From NCBI RefSeq assembly GCF_027853965.1, contig NZ_JAQGLB010000008.1, positions 62,001 to 126,000 of the forward strand: a stretch of 64,000 nucleotides of DNA, given 5' to 3'. Positions within the stretch are counted from its first letter, which is position 1, and each line of letters begins with the position of its first letter. A program made the translations under genes and the position numbers. Shown here in pieces: positions 8,490 to 17,197 of the stretch. The stretch comes from Saccharopolyspora indica (GTDB taxonomy: Bacteria > Actinomycetota > Actinomycetes > Mycobacteriales > Pseudonocardiaceae). The notes below the pieces were generated by a model that was not told the origin of the DNA, did no database searches, and was given only the letters and a program-made list of their open reading frames with translations.

Positions 8490-9063
8490 GCACAGCGGCG
8501 AATCCGGCTTGAACCGCAACGAGAACGGCAGGTCGGTCTCGAAGACCTCATCGTCCGCGGCCGCAGTGCTGAGCCGGTACTCCCCATCGCGCAGATGCCA
8601 GAGCCCCAGCTCGATGTGCTCGTCCTCATCTGAGATCGCGAGCCGCATGAAGTAGGGCGCCGCGGCCGCGGCGACCTCCCGGCGGAGGCGGTTCGGGGCT
8701 CGCTGGCGAATCGTCGGTGGTGTTGCGTCGCAGACGAGAAGCACTTCGCAGGCCGGAATCCACGTAGTGCTCTGGGCATGGGGTCGCTCCACGGCGAACA
8801 TCGGACCGCTGAGGCAGGTCGGTGCACGCTGCAGGTTGATGGCCGCGTTCGGCCGCAGCTGCCTCCAGGAGCTTTCCCAGCGTCCACCTCGCGAACGGCA
8901 CGTCGACACCACCGTGCGGCGTCAGGATCAGCGTTCCGTCCAGGCATTCGTACTTGGCCGGGGGCGCGTCGGGTACTGGCAGATATCGCTCGGCAAGCTT
9001 GGTCGTCCACGACCCGGCAAAGGCGGCAAGCGGGTCGAAGGGGGTCAGCTCGGGCGTACTCAT
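8490..9063 (-). pseudogene. Uma2-like (DUF820) nuclease-fold gene, frameshifted
   Basis: The ATG at 9063 has a strong AGGAGG site. The first about 73 residues (MSTPELTPFDPLAAF ... KYECLDGTLILTP) match a Uma2 N-terminus. Around 8850-8870 the match moves to another frame: INLQRAPTCL, then ACEVLLVCDATPPT, APYFMRL and DLPFSLRFKPDSP. No stop follows in that frame before it runs antisense into the NUDIX gene. The conserved Glu of the family's VCE-x-x-SP region is Asp and the SP is PP. A single frameshift plus active-site decay indicates a dead gene. A sequencing error could explain the frameshift but not the decay. The family has a PD-(D/E)xK fold with unclear physiological role. Confidence 0.6.
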
Positions 9064-9190
9064 GGGATTCCTCCTCGCGATGACGAAACAGGTTGGGATC
9101 TCGAAGTAACCGATCACGCGTCCCAGGTTCCTGATGTCGATCAGGCGTTCGCAAGGGGAATAACTCGAACTAGTGAACGAATGAGCAGCT

Positions 9191-9226
9191 GGAGGGTGCC
9201 TCCAGGTCCGCCTGGAGGCACCCTCC
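9191..9226. terminator. Strong hairpin downstream of trpS
   Basis: A 16-bp perfect stem (GGAGGGTGCCTCCAGG and its complement) with a 4-nt TCCG loop, 7 bp past the trpS stop. There is no U-tract, as is usual in actinobacteria. It separates trpS from the pseudogene on the same strand. Confidence 0.8.
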
Positions 9227-9232
9227 GGGTGC

Positions 9233-10198
9233 TCAGCGCAGGCCGGTGACGTGGAAGGCGGCCTGGAGGCGCGGCTGGGCTCGTTCGGTGGCCCGCTTCG
9301 CGCCGTGCGCTCGCACTCGTTCCAGCTCGGCCGGGTCGCCCAGCAGCTCCGAGGTGCGCTCGCGCAGCGGTCTCAGCTCCTCGATCACCGCCTCTGCCGC
9401 CGCGTCCTTGAGCTCCGCGTAGGTGGTGGCCGATCCGGCCGCGGTGTACGGGCTCGTTCCGGTGCAGGCGGCCAGGATCTCCAGCAGGTTCGCCACCCCC
9501 GGCTGGTCGTCCGGGGCGTAGCGGATGCGGTCGAGGCCGTCGGTCACCGCGCGGCGGAACTTGCGGCGGATCGTGTCCGGTTCGTCGAGCACGAAGACCA
9601 CGCCGGGGGACTGGGGGCTGGACTTCTCCATCTTGCGGCCCGGATCGGCCAGGTCGCGCACCCGGGCCGCGGTCCTGGGCACCACCGCCTCGGGGACGGT
9701 GAACACCTGGCCGTAGGCCGAGTTGAACCGCCGGGCCAGCGTGCGGGCCAGCTCCACGTGCTGGTCCTGGTCGCTGCCCACCGGTACCTGGTCGGCACCC
9801 TGCAGCAGGATGTCCGCGGCCATCAGCACCGGGTAGGTCAGCAGCCCGACCCGCGAGCCGTCCTGCCCGGCGCCGCGCTCCTTGAACTGGACCATCCGGG
9901 CTGCCTCGCCGTACGAGCAGGTGCACTCCAGGATCCAGTTCAGCGCGCCCAGCTCACCGGCCAGGTCGGACTGGACGAACAGCGAGTCCGGGTCGATGCC
10001 CGCCGCGATCAGCACCGCGAACTGCTCGCGGGTGAGCGCGCGCAGCCGCTGCGGGCGGTGCGGCGTGGTCATGGCGTGCAGGTCGGAGACGAAGAACAGG
10101 TCCGCGGGCTCGCGCTCGGCGGCCCACCGCCGCACGGCGCCGAGGTAGTTGCCGAGTTGGACGTGGCCGGACGGGGTGATCCCGGACAGGCGGGTCAT
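9233..10198 (-). CDS. trpS: Tryptophanyl-tRNA synthetase
   Basis: 321-residue class I synthetase that charges tRNA-Trp. The HIGH motif is degenerate as GHVQLG (11-16), typical for TrpRS, and KMSKS appears as KMEKS (189-193). Other family landmarks are LNWILECT, YPVLMAADILLQGADQVPVGSDQDQHVEL and FTVPEA. The start at ATG 10198 fits the family: MTRLSGITPSG is the usual N-terminus, and the longer in-frame extension is not conserved-looking. SD is CAGGAGAGA. The leader contains a 10-bp hairpin. No T-box antiterminator motif was found. Confidence 0.97.
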   Translation of the reverse strand: MTRLSGITPSGHVQLGNYLGAVRRWAAEREPADLFFVSDLHAMTTPHRPQRLRALTREQFAVLIAAGIDPDSLFVQSDLAGELGALNWILECTCSYGEAARMVQFKERGAGQDGSRVGLLTYPVLMAADILLQGADQVPVGSDQDQHVELARTLARRFNSAYGQVFTVPEAVVPRTAARVRDLADPGRKMEKSSPQSPGVVFVLDEPDTIRRKFRRAVTDGLDRIRYAPDDQPGVANLLEILAACTGTSPYTAAGSATTYAELKDAAAEAVIEELRPLRERTSELLGDPAELERVRAHGAKRATERAQPRLQAAFHVTGLR

Positions 10199-10246
10199 GG
10201 GTCTCTCCTGTGGTTGGCACCGCCACCGGGATCGACCTGGCACTGC

Positions 10247-10270
10247 TCGGCCGCCCGGTCGGGCGGCCGA
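10247..10270 (-). promoter_or_regulatory. Hairpin in the trpS leader
   Basis: A 10-bp perfect stem (TCGGCCGCCC with its complement) and a 4-nt loop, about 50 nt before the trpS start. It could attenuate or stabilise the leader. It could also be chance structure in GC-rich DNA. Confidence 0.35.
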
Positions 10271-10403
10271 TGTGCTGTGCGTCAGTGCGCTGCGTCGCGG
10301 GGCCGCCCTCGGACGGCCCACCAGGTGTTCGACGTTGCGCGCACGAGCCAATGTTACCGCTTGGTGATCGGCAGCGGTCAAGTCGAAGAGTTACCGTGGA
10401 AGT

Positions 10404-10715
10404 ATGTTTGTAGTGCTGCTGCAATACACCGCCCCGGAATCGGAAATCGATGCCCAGTTGGTAGATCACTACCAATGGGTGACCCAGCATTACGACGCCG
10501 GCGATTTCATCGCGGCCGGCCACCGCCACCCGCGCAGCGGCGCGGTGATCATCGCTCGCGCGATGTCCCGCGGACGCCTCGACGCCATCCTCGCCACCGA
10601 CCCGTTCGCGCTGCACAGGCTGGTTCGCTACGAGGTCATCGAGTTCCAGGCCCTGCGCACCATCCCGGAGCTGGCCAAGTACGCCGACCCGCTGACCCCG
10701 GTCGCCCACAAGTAG
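10404..10715 (+). CDS. YCII-related domain protein
   Basis: 103 residues, single YCII domain (alpha/beta ferredoxin-like fold). Visible features are the N-terminal strand FVVLLQYTA, a conserved His-Asp context (LVDHYQWVTQHYDAGDFIAAG) and GAVIIARA. The family includes small putative enzymes with a His/Asp pair; the physiological reaction is unknown in most cases. It is divergent from trpS with about 205 bp between starts, which includes both promoters. Confidence 0.85.
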   Translation: MFVVLLQYTAPESEIDAQLVDHYQWVTQHYDAGDFIAAGHRHPRSGAVIIARAMSRGRLDAILATDPFALHRLVRYEVIEFQALRTIPELAKYADPLTPVAHK

Positions 10716-10758
10716 TTCCGAACAGCGTGCCGAAACCGCGGCGGGCGCCGCGGCGAGA

Positions 10759-10929
10759 TCATTTCGCCTTCTTTTTCTTTGCCTCTTTCTTGGCCTTCTT
10801 TTGCGCTTTCTTGACCTCTTCCGCCTTGGCGTCGCGGAGCAGGTTGCGCAGTGCCACGATCGGGCAGCTCTTGCAAGGAGGTTGCGAGCGGCAACATTTC
10901 TTCTTGACCTTGATGGTGCCTTTGCCCAC
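10759..10929 (-). CDS. Small Cys/Lys-rich protein (56 aa), unknown function
   Basis: GTG 10929, preceded by GGAAAG at 7 nt. Residues 7-23 carry KVKKKCC and PPCKSCP, i.e. C12-C13-x5-C19-x2-C22. Then comes a short helix (IVALRNLLRDAK) and a C-terminus made almost only of Lys and Ala. The four Cys could bind zinc or an Fe-S cluster, and the basic tail could bind nucleic acid or ribosomes. The intact frame, SD, sharp Cys spacing and a DtxR/IdeR-like box 35 bp upstream support a real gene. I do not know a function. Small proteins of this style occur in other actinobacteria as hypotheticals. Confidence 0.7.
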   Translation of the reverse strand: MGKGTIKVKKKCCRSQPPCKSCPIVALRNLLRDAKAEEVKKAQKKAKKEAKKKKAK

Positions 10930-11295
10930 GTTGATTCTTTCCGGTGCTCCGACGGCGTTGGGCACAGGGTAGGCGAACCTAACCGAAAAGGGCGAACTTG
11001 ATGTTGCGGCGCGGCCGCCGGGTGTTGCGCTGAGCACGCGGCGGCCGGTCCCGCTCCGCGTTGCACTACCCTGGAACGAGCCGCGCGTCGACGCACGCGC
11101 CCCGCTGGTCGTGGGGTGCCGTCCGAAAGAAGCTCCGCAGCAGCGGCGCAGTGGAGCCGCGGCAGGGCGCCCCGAGGGGCGCCAGGACCAGGTGTCCCGC
11201 ACCCGAGAAGGTGCGCTGCGGCAACACCCGCACCCGGCCCGCAGTCGACGAACCCGCCGTTGCCCGCTTTCCGCGCCGAGCCATGGAGTACCCGC
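10930..11295. other. 366-bp divergent region: promoters and long typA leader
   Basis: Contains the IdeR-like box for the minus-strand small gene (10964-10982). A TACCCT -10-like hexamer for typA lies at 11067-11072, implying a leader of about 215 nt. The leader contains a tight hairpin at 11166-11183 (GGCGCCCC, GA, GGGGCGCC). No additional gene is credible. Confidence 0.45.
10964..10982. promoter_or_regulatory. DtxR/IdeR-like iron box
   Basis: Matches the 19-bp actinobacterial iron box (TTAGGTTAGGCTAACCTAA) at 15 of 19 positions, including an intact AGGC/AACCTAA half. It sits about 35 bp upstream of the small Cys/Lys-rich gene, overlapping where its -10 would be (TACCCT on the minus strand). 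This suggests iron-dependent repression of that gene. Confidence 0.5.
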
Positions 11296-13212
11296 GTGTC
11301 CGCCACCAGCGTCGCCGCCCCCATTCGCAGCGATCTCCGCAACGTCGCGATCGTCGCGCACGTCGACCACGGCAAGACCACCCTGGTGGACGCCATGCTG
11401 CGGCAATCCGGCGCCTTCTCCGAACGAGCCGAACTGGTCGACCGGGTCATGGACTCCAACGACCTGGAGCGGGAGAAGGGCATCACCATCCTGGCCAAGA
11501 ACACCGCGATCCGCCGGGAGACCGACGCCGGACCGGTGACCATCAACGTGGTCGACACCCCCGGCCACGCCGACTTCGGCGGCGAGGTGGAGCGCGCGCT
11601 GTCGATGGTCGACGGCGTGGTGCTGCTCGTCGACGCCAGCGAGGGCCCGCTGCCGCAGACCCGGTTCGTGCTGCGCAAGGCGCTGGCCGCCGGGATGCCG
11701 GTGATCCTCGTGGTGAACAAGGTCGACCGCCCGGACGCCCGCTGCTCCGAGGTCGTCGAGGAGACCCACGACCTGCTGCTGGAGCTGGCCAGCGAGCTCG
11801 ACGGCGAGGCCGACCTCGACATGGAGGCCATCCTCGACCTGCCGGTCGTGTACGCCTCGGCCCGCGCCGGTCGCGCGTCGATCGCCCAGCCGGCCGACGG
11901 CGACCTGCCCGCCGAGGAGAACCTGGACGCGCTGTTCGAGGTCCTGCTCAAGCACGTGCCGGCGCCGGTCGCCGACGTCGAGTCCCCGCTGCGCGCGCTG
12001 GTGACCAACCTGGACGCCTCGTCGTTCCTCGGCCGCATCGCGCTGTGCCGCATCCACGCGGGCACCATGCGCAAGGGCCAGACCGTCGGCTGGTGCCGCG
12101 AGGACGGCACCGTCGAGAAGGTCCGGCTCACCGAGCTGCTGATCACCCAGAACCTGGACCGGGTGCCGTGCGCGGAGGCCTCCGCGGGCGACCTGGTCGC
12201 CATCGCGGGCATCCCGGACATCACCATCGGCGACACCCTGGCCGACCCGGACAACGCGCAGCCGCTGCCCCGGATCACCGTCGACGACCCGGCGATCTCG
12301 ATGACCATCGGCGTCAACACCTCGCCGCTGACCGGCCGCAACGGTGGCACCAAGATCACCGCCCGGCAGGTGAAGAACCGGCTGGACGCCGAGCTGATCG
12401 GCAACGTCAGCATGAAGGTGCTGCCCACCGAGAAGCCGGACGCCTGGGAGGTGCAGGGCCGCGGTGAGCTGGCGCTGGCCATCCTGGTCGAGACCATGCG
12501 CCGGGAGGGCTTCGAGCTCACCGTCGGCAAGCCGCAGGTGGTCACCCGGACCATCGACGGGAAGCTGTGCGAGCCGTTCGAGCGGCTGACCATCGACTCG
12601 CCGGAGGAGCACCTGGGTGCGATCACCCAGCTGCTGGCCGGGCGCAAGGGCCGGATGGAGACCATGGACGGCCACGGCACCGGGCGGATCAAGCTCGAGT
12701 ACGTGGTGCCCGCGCGCGGTCTGATCGGCTTCCGCACCGAGTTCCTCACCGAGACCCGCGGCACCGGCATCGCCAACCACGTCTTCGAGGGCTACTTCCC
12801 GTGGGTGGGCGAGCTGCGCACCCGGCACACCGGCTCGCTGGTCGCCGACCGCGCGGGCTCGGCGACGACCTACGCGCTGCTGCAGCTGGCCGACCGGGGC
12901 AGCTTCTTCACCGAGCCCGGCAAAGAGGTCTACGAGGGCATGGTCGTGGGCGAGAACCCGCGCGCCGAGGACCTCGACGTCAACATCACCAAGGAGAAGA
13001 AGCTCACCAACATGCGGTCGTCCACCGCGGACGAGCTGGAGCGGCTGGCCAGGCCGCGGACCCTGTCGCTGGAAGAAGCGCTGGAGTTCTGCGCGTCGGA
13101 CGAGTGCGTGGAGGTCGGGCCGGAGGCGGTCCGCGTCCGCAAGGTGACCCTCGACAGCACCACCCGGGGCCGCGAGCGCTCCCGCGCCAAGGCGCGCGAC
13201 AACGCTTCGTGA
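11296..13212 (+). CDS. typA: Translational GTPase TypA/BipA
   Basis: 638 residues. G domain: G1 AHVDHGKT (21-28), the switch region EREKGITI, G3 [16 protein letters not shown] and G4 NKVDRPDAR. It is followed by EF-Tu-like domain 2, EF-G-like domains III and V and the BipA-specific C-terminal domain ([18 protein letters not shown]). It binds the ribosome at the A site and helps 50S assembly and growth under stress. GTG 11296 has GGAG 6 nt upstream. The neighbour order typA-lpqW-mshB matches mycobacteria. A leader of about 215 nt with a tight hairpin precedes it. Confidence 0.97.
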   Translation: MSATSVAAPIRSDLRNVAIVAHVDHGKTTLVDAMLRQSGAFSERAELVDRVMDSNDLEREKGITILAKNTAIRRETDAGPVTINVVDTPGHADFGGEVERALSMVDGVVLLVDASEGPLPQTRFVLRKALAAGMPVILVVNKVDRPDARCSEVVEETHDLLLELASELDGEADLDMEAILDLPVVYASARAGRASIAQPADGDLPAEENLDALFEVLLKHVPAPVADVESPLRALVTNLDASSFLGRIALCRIHAGTMRKGQTVGWCREDGTVEKVRLTELLITQNLDRVPCAEASAGDLVAIAGIPDITIGDTLADPDNAQPLPRITVDDPAISMTIGVNTSPLTGRNGGTKITARQVKNRLDAELIGNVSMKVLPTEKPDAWEVQGRGELALAILVETMRREGFELTVGKPQVVTRTIDGKLCEPFERLTIDSPEEHLGAITQLLAGRKGRMETMDGHGTGRIKLEYVVPARGLIGFRTEFLTETRGTGIANHVFEGYFPWVGELRTRHTGSLVADRAGSATTYALLQLADRGSFFTEPGKEVYEGMVVGENPRAEDLDVNITKEKKLTNMRSSTADELERLARPRTLSLEEALEFCASDECVEVGPEAVRVRKVTLDSTTRGRERSRAKARDNAS

Positions 13213-13480
13213 CCGCCAGCGGTGCTCGCGGGTAGCTGAGCCGGGTTCCGGCTGCCGGAATCGCCCGGAATGCCGGAGCCGGCCTTCCCGCGGGTCGCAC
13301 GGGATTTCGCCGTTCTGCGGGCGGCCGGGGCAGTCGGCCAGGAGACTGGGCGCCTACCCCGGTGTCGATCACCCGATCGACGGAAGGAACCATGGAGGGC
13401 CCTCGCGCGTCTTCCGCACGTGCGAGGCGCCCCGGTGGCCGGGGTGCGTTCGGGGGAGCAGACATGAGGGGAGGTTCGGC

Positions 13481-15235
13481 GTGTCCCAGGGTCGACGCCG
13501 CCCACTGGCTGCGGTCTCCCTGCTGGTGACAACCGCGAGCTTGGTGGCTGCCTGCACGAACGCGCCACCACCGCCGCTGGTGTCGGAAACCCCGACGACG
13601 CAGCCCCCGACGAGCACCGCGCCGGCCGAGCAGCCGATGCCGGTGGAGGTCGTGGTCGGGGTCGACGAGCTGGAGGGCGGGTTCAACCCGCACACCCTCG
13701 CCGACCTCTCGCCGACCAGCTCCGCGCTGGCCAGCCTGATGCTGCCGTCGGTCCACCGGCCCGGCCCGGACGGGCGGTTGCAACTGGACACCACGCTGAT
13801 GGAATCGGCGGAAGTGGTGCCGGACCAGGAGAAGTTCACCGTCCGCTACCGGATCCGCCGCGAGGCGAACTGGTCCGACGGTGCGCCGATCGCCGCCGAG
13901 GACTTCGTCTACCTGTGGCAGCAGCTGCGCTCGCAGCCCGGCGTGTCCGACGCGGCGGGCTACCAGCTGATCGACGACGTGGCCTCGCGCCAGGGCGGCA
14001 AGACGGTGGACGTGACCTTCGCCAAGCCGTTCCCCGGCTGGCAGTCGCTGTTCAACAACCTGCTGCCCGCGCACCTGCTGCGGGACGCGCCGCGGGGCTG
14101 GTCGACGGTGCTGGACGACGGCTACCCGGCGTCGGGCGGGCCGTTCGCGATCCGGCAGATCGACCTGGACCGCGGCGAGATCATCCTGGAGCGCAACGAC
14201 CGGTACTGGGGCCCGCCCGCGCAGTCGGACCGCATCGCGCTGCGCGCGATCGACAAGGCCCGCCAGGTCGAGGCGCTGCGCAGCGGCGACAGCCACCTCG
14301 CGGTGTTCGGCGCGGACACCGGGACCATGCAGGCGCTGCGGGAACTCGGCGATTCCGTGCAGCTGATCAACGTGCCGCGGCCGGCGACGGTGGAGGTGCT
14401 GCTGCGGCCGGACAGCCGCGCGCTGGCCGACATCAAGGCGCGGCAGGCCGTTCTCGCGGCGCTGGACCGGCCGGCGCTGATCGAGGCGGGCACCGGTGGC
14501 GGACCCGCCGAGCAGCTCCAGTCGCACGCCCAGGTGCTCGCGCCGTCCGAACCCGGCTACACGCCGACGGAACCGGCCGGTGCGTTCCCGGCGAAACCCG
14601 ATCCGGCGCGGGTGGCGAAGCTGCTCGACGAGGCCGGCTACCAGCGCAGCGGCGGCGCCTGGATGCGCGATGGACGACCGCTGAACCTGGTCATCGCGGC
14701 GCCCTTCGAGCACGAGTCCTACATCCGGGTCGCCGAGGAGGCCGCGCGGCAGCTGCGGGAGCAGGGGATCCAGGCGACGGTCGTGACGCCGACCGGTGAT
14801 CAGCTGTTCGGCGAGATGCTGGCGGCCAACCCGAAGTCGGGGGAGCCCGGCGGTGCGGCCTCGGTGGACATGGCGATCGCGCCGCGTCCGGCCGGTGGTG
14901 ACCCGGCCGCGAACATGGCTGCGGCCTACGGATGTCCCGGCGTGGCGGCCGACAGCGAGCAGCCGTTCCCGCACAACGCGGCCGGTTTCTGCAACGAGCT
15001 GCTGCAGCCGACCATCGACGCGGCGATGACCGGGCGGGTGCCGTTCGGCGAGGCGTCGTCGATCGTCGAGCCGGTGCTGTGGCGAGCGGCGGTCGCGCTG
15101 CCGCTCTACCAGCAGGCGCAGGTCCTGGCGCTGCGGCCGGAGGTGAAGGGCGTCGAACCCGGCAACGGCATGTCCGGTCCGTTCTCCAGCGCGGCGCAGT
15201 GGCTCGGGACGTACGCGGACAACGACGGTTACTGA
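13481..15235 (+). CDS. LpqW-like family-5 solute-binding lipoprotein
   Basis: 584 residues. Signal peptide with lipobox VAAC (Cys25), then a Pro/Thr-rich linker (26-50) and an SBP_bac_5-type body: FTVRYRIRREANWSDGAPIAAEDFVYLW, KPDPARVAKLLDEAGYQR. There are no permease or ATPase genes next to it, so it is not a classical importer subunit. Its position between typA and mshB is that of mycobacterial lpqW, which influences PIM/lipoarabinomannan balance. That role is inferred only from synteny. GTG 13481 has GGGGAGG 7 nt upstream. Confidence 0.85.
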   Translation: MSQGRRRPLAAVSLLVTTASLVAACTNAPPPPLVSETPTTQPPTSTAPAEQPMPVEVVVGVDELEGGFNPHTLADLSPTSSALASLMLPSVHRPGPDGRLQLDTTLMESAEVVPDQEKFTVRYRIRREANWSDGAPIAAEDFVYLWQQLRSQPGVSDAAGYQLIDDVASRQGGKTVDVTFAKPFPGWQSLFNNLLPAHLLRDAPRGWSTVLDDGYPASGGPFAIRQIDLDRGEIILERNDRYWGPPAQSDRIALRAIDKARQVEALRSGDSHLAVFGADTGTMQALRELGDSVQLINVPRPATVEVLLRPDSRALADIKARQAVLAALDRPALIEAGTGGGPAEQLQSHAQVLAPSEPGYTPTEPAGAFPAKPDPARVAKLLDEAGYQRSGGAWMRDGRPLNLVIAAPFEHESYIRVAEEAARQLREQGIQATVVTPTGDQLFGEMLAANPKSGEPGGAASVDMAIAPRPAGGDPAANMAAAYGCPGVAADSEQPFPHNAAGFCNELLQPTIDAAMTGRVPFGEASSIVEPVLWRAAVALPLYQQAQVLALRPEVKGVEPGNGMSGPFSSAAQWLGTYADNDGY

Positions 15236-15254
15236 GGCGAAACCGCAGTTCAGA

Positions 15255-15302
15255 GCTCGTGAGTGGTGTGTGGTGCGATAGCCCCCCAAACCACTCACGA
15301 GC
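15255..15302. repeat. GTGAGT/ACTCAC intergenic palindrome, copy 1
   Basis: GCTCGTGAGTGGT and its exact reverse complement flank a 22-nt centre containing GCGATAGCCCC. It lies 20 bp past the lpqW-like stop and probably works as its terminator. Related copies are at 31455 and 60214. Confidence 0.75.
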
Positions 15303-15364
15303 GTGGAAGGCAAGAAGGGCACGCCGTGCGTCGGGTGGTTCGGGGCGCAGATTAGGCTGGACCG

Positions 15365-16276
15365 GTGACGCTGACGGCCCCACCGCGGTTGCTGCTGGTA
15401 CACGCGCACCCCGATGACGAAAGCCTCTGGACCGGCGGGACGATCGCTCGCTACGCCGCACGTGGCGTGCAGGTGGTGGTGGTGACCTGCACCCTCGGCG
15501 AGGAGGGCGAGGTCATCCCCGAGAGCCTGCGCGGCCTGGCCGCCGACCAGGCGGACCAGCTCGGCGGCTACCGGGTCGGCGAGCTGCGCTCGGCCTGCGC
15601 CGCGCTCCACGTGACCGACCACCGCTTCCTCGGTGGCATCGGGCGCTGGCGCGACTCCGGAATGCTCTGGGAGCAGCCGGGATTGGCGGGCGCGCTGCCC
15701 GACGCGCACCCCAGGGCCTTCGCGATCGGCGACGCCGACGAGCAGGTGGACGCGCTGGAAGCGGTGCTGCGCGAGGTCAAACCGCAGGTGGTCGTGAGCT
15801 ACGCCGCCGACGGCGGTTACGGCCACCCCGACCACGTCCGCGCGCACGAGGTGACCGTGGCGGCCGCCGCCAAGGTGCCGGACGTGCAGCGCGTCTTCTA
15901 CGCGGTGCCTTCGCGCGACACGCTGGAGAAGGGCTTGGCCGCCCTGGCCGAGGTCGAGGACATGCCGTTCCAGCTGCCCGAACCGCACGAGCTGGCCAGC
16001 GTCGCGGACGAGACGATCAGCACCGTGATCGACGTGTCCGAGCACCTGCCCGCCAAGATCAGCGCGCTGCGGGCGCACGGCACCCAGGTCAAGGTGTGGC
16101 TGGACCGGTGGGACAACGGCGACGGCGTCGCGGCCTACGCGCTGTCCAACGGCGTCGCGCAGCCCATCGTGCCCACCGAGCACTACGTGCTCGCCAGCGG
16201 TGACCCCGCGGGCTGCGAGGCGGATCTGTTCGGCGGGCTCGGCGTGAGCGGCACCGAACCGGTGGGGGACCGTTGA
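15365..16276 (+). CDS. mshB: N-acetyl-1-D-myo-inosityl-2-amino-2-deoxy-alpha-D-glucopyranoside deacetylase MshB
   Basis: 303 residues, PIG-L/LmbE fold zinc deacetylase. It removes acetate from GlcNAc-Ins in mycothiol biosynthesis in the cytoplasm. Zinc-site motifs are AHPDDE (14-19; H15 and D18) and GHPDH (153-157; H157), with catalytic D17 in the first motif. The Asp-rich TLGEEGEV region is also conserved. Length is close to mycobacterial MshB. GTG start. The stop overlaps the TTG start of the next membrane protein. Presence of mshB identifies the host as a mycothiol-producing actinobacterium. Confidence 0.95.
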   Translation: MTLTAPPRLLLVHAHPDDESLWTGGTIARYAARGVQVVVVTCTLGEEGEVIPESLRGLAADQADQLGGYRVGELRSACAALHVTDHRFLGGIGRWRDSGMLWEQPGLAGALPDAHPRAFAIGDADEQVDALEAVLREVKPQVVVSYAADGGYGHPDHVRAHEVTVAAAAKVPDVQRVFYAVPSRDTLEKGLAALAEVEDMPFQLPEPHELASVADETISTVIDVSEHLPAKISALRAHGTQVKVWLDRWDNGDGVAAYALSNGVAQPIVPTEHYVLASGDPAGCEADLFGGLGVSGTEPVGDR

Positions 16277-16638
16277 GCGGGCTGGACCGGATCCTGTTCG
16301 GCTTCCTGCTCGTCGACGCCGTGATCCTGGCCGTGGTCGAACTGCTCTTCCTGCCGTCCTACATCGGCACCGTGCAGTTCCCGATCACCGCGGCGATCGC
16401 GGCCGTGACCACGCCGCTGCTGGTGTCGGAGGCCGCGCGGATCTCCCCGCGCCGCCGGATCGCAGGCGCACCGATGGCGCTCTGGTTCCTGACCGTGATG
16501 ATCTTCGGCATCCTCGGGCCGGGCGGGGACATGGTCCTGGTCGGCAACGACTGGCGGACGCTGCTGCTGATCGGCGCCGGTGCGCTGCCGAGCGCGATGA
16601 TGCTCGGCATCGTCCTGGGCAAGCGCGCCAGATCCTGA
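16273..16638 (+). CDS. Small four-helix membrane protein downstream of mshB
   Basis: 121 residues with four hydrophobic segments (about 6-27, 36-55, 68-88, 95-115). The TTG start overlaps the mshB stop, so translation is coupled. Its position matches the Rv1171-type gene of mycobacteria. No enzymatic motif; function unknown. Confidence 0.8.
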   Translation: MSGLDRILFGFLLVDAVILAVVELLFLPSYIGTVQFPITAAIAAVTTPLLVSEAARISPRRRIAGAPMALWFLTVMIFGILGPGGDMVLVGNDWRTLLLIGAGALPSAMMLGIVLGKRARS

Positions 16639-16876
16639 TCTCCAACCGGGTGTGGCGCAGCGCACGTCGGCGGCGAGATCGCTTCTGACGTGCGGCTTCC
16701 GGCGGGGCTCCTGGGGAAGTGGTTTACGCCGTTCACGCCCGCGTCGTAGAGTCGGCAGCGCTCCCGAGCTGTGGGACCGGGTACGTGTCCTGGGTGGGTA
16801 GGAGAGATACTGTCAGCAGTCGCGGCAGGAGGTTCCTGCGCGCGAGTAGGACAACGCTTCGAGCAGGAGTGCAACC

Positions 16877-17197
16877 GTGACCTACGTGATCGCCGAGCCC
16901 TGCGTGGACGTGCTCGACAAGGCGTGCATCGAAGAGTGCCCTGTCGACTGCATCTACGAGGGCGGGCGGATGCTCTACATCCACCCCGATGAGTGCGTCG
17001 ACTGCGGTGCCTGCGAGCCGGTCTGCCCGGTGGAGGCCATCTACTACGAGGACGACGTGCCGGACGAGTGGGCCGCCTACACCAAGGCGAACGTGGACTT
17101 CTTCGACGAACTCGGTTCGCCGGGTGGTGCGGCGAAGGTGGGCAAGAAGGACTTCGACGTCGAGCCCATCAAGAGCCTCCCCCCGCAGGGCGAATGA
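16877..17197 (+). CDS. fdxC: 7Fe-type ferredoxin
   Basis: 106 residues. The N-terminal cluster region has C11, C17 and C21 plus DCIYEGG, where the usual second Cys of a 4Fe motif is replaced, typical of 3Fe-4S/4Fe-4S ferredoxins. The second motif [16 protein letters not shown] completes the 4Fe-4S site. It is a soluble electron carrier for P450s and other oxidoreductases. GTG 16877 with GCAGGAG upstream. The stop overlaps the dapC start (ATGA), as in other actinobacteria. Confidence 0.95.
   Translation: MTYVIAEPCVDVLDKACIEECPVDCIYEGGRMLYIHPDECVDCGACEPVCPVEAIYYEDDVPDEWAAYTKANVDFFDELGSPGGAAKVGKKDFDVEPIKSLPPQGE

Noticed and set aside
10199-10403. T-box riboswitch upstream of trpS
   Set aside because: No TGGNACC antiterminator motif; only a simple GC-rich hairpin is seen.
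13213-13480. Small gene between typA and the lpqW-like gene
   Set aside because: A 65-codon frame exists but has no SD and Arg/Gly-rich composition typical of chance frames.
13004-16183. 1,059-codon minus-strand frame over typA, lpqW-like and mshB
   Set aside because: Spans three clear plus-strand genes and has no recognisable domain.
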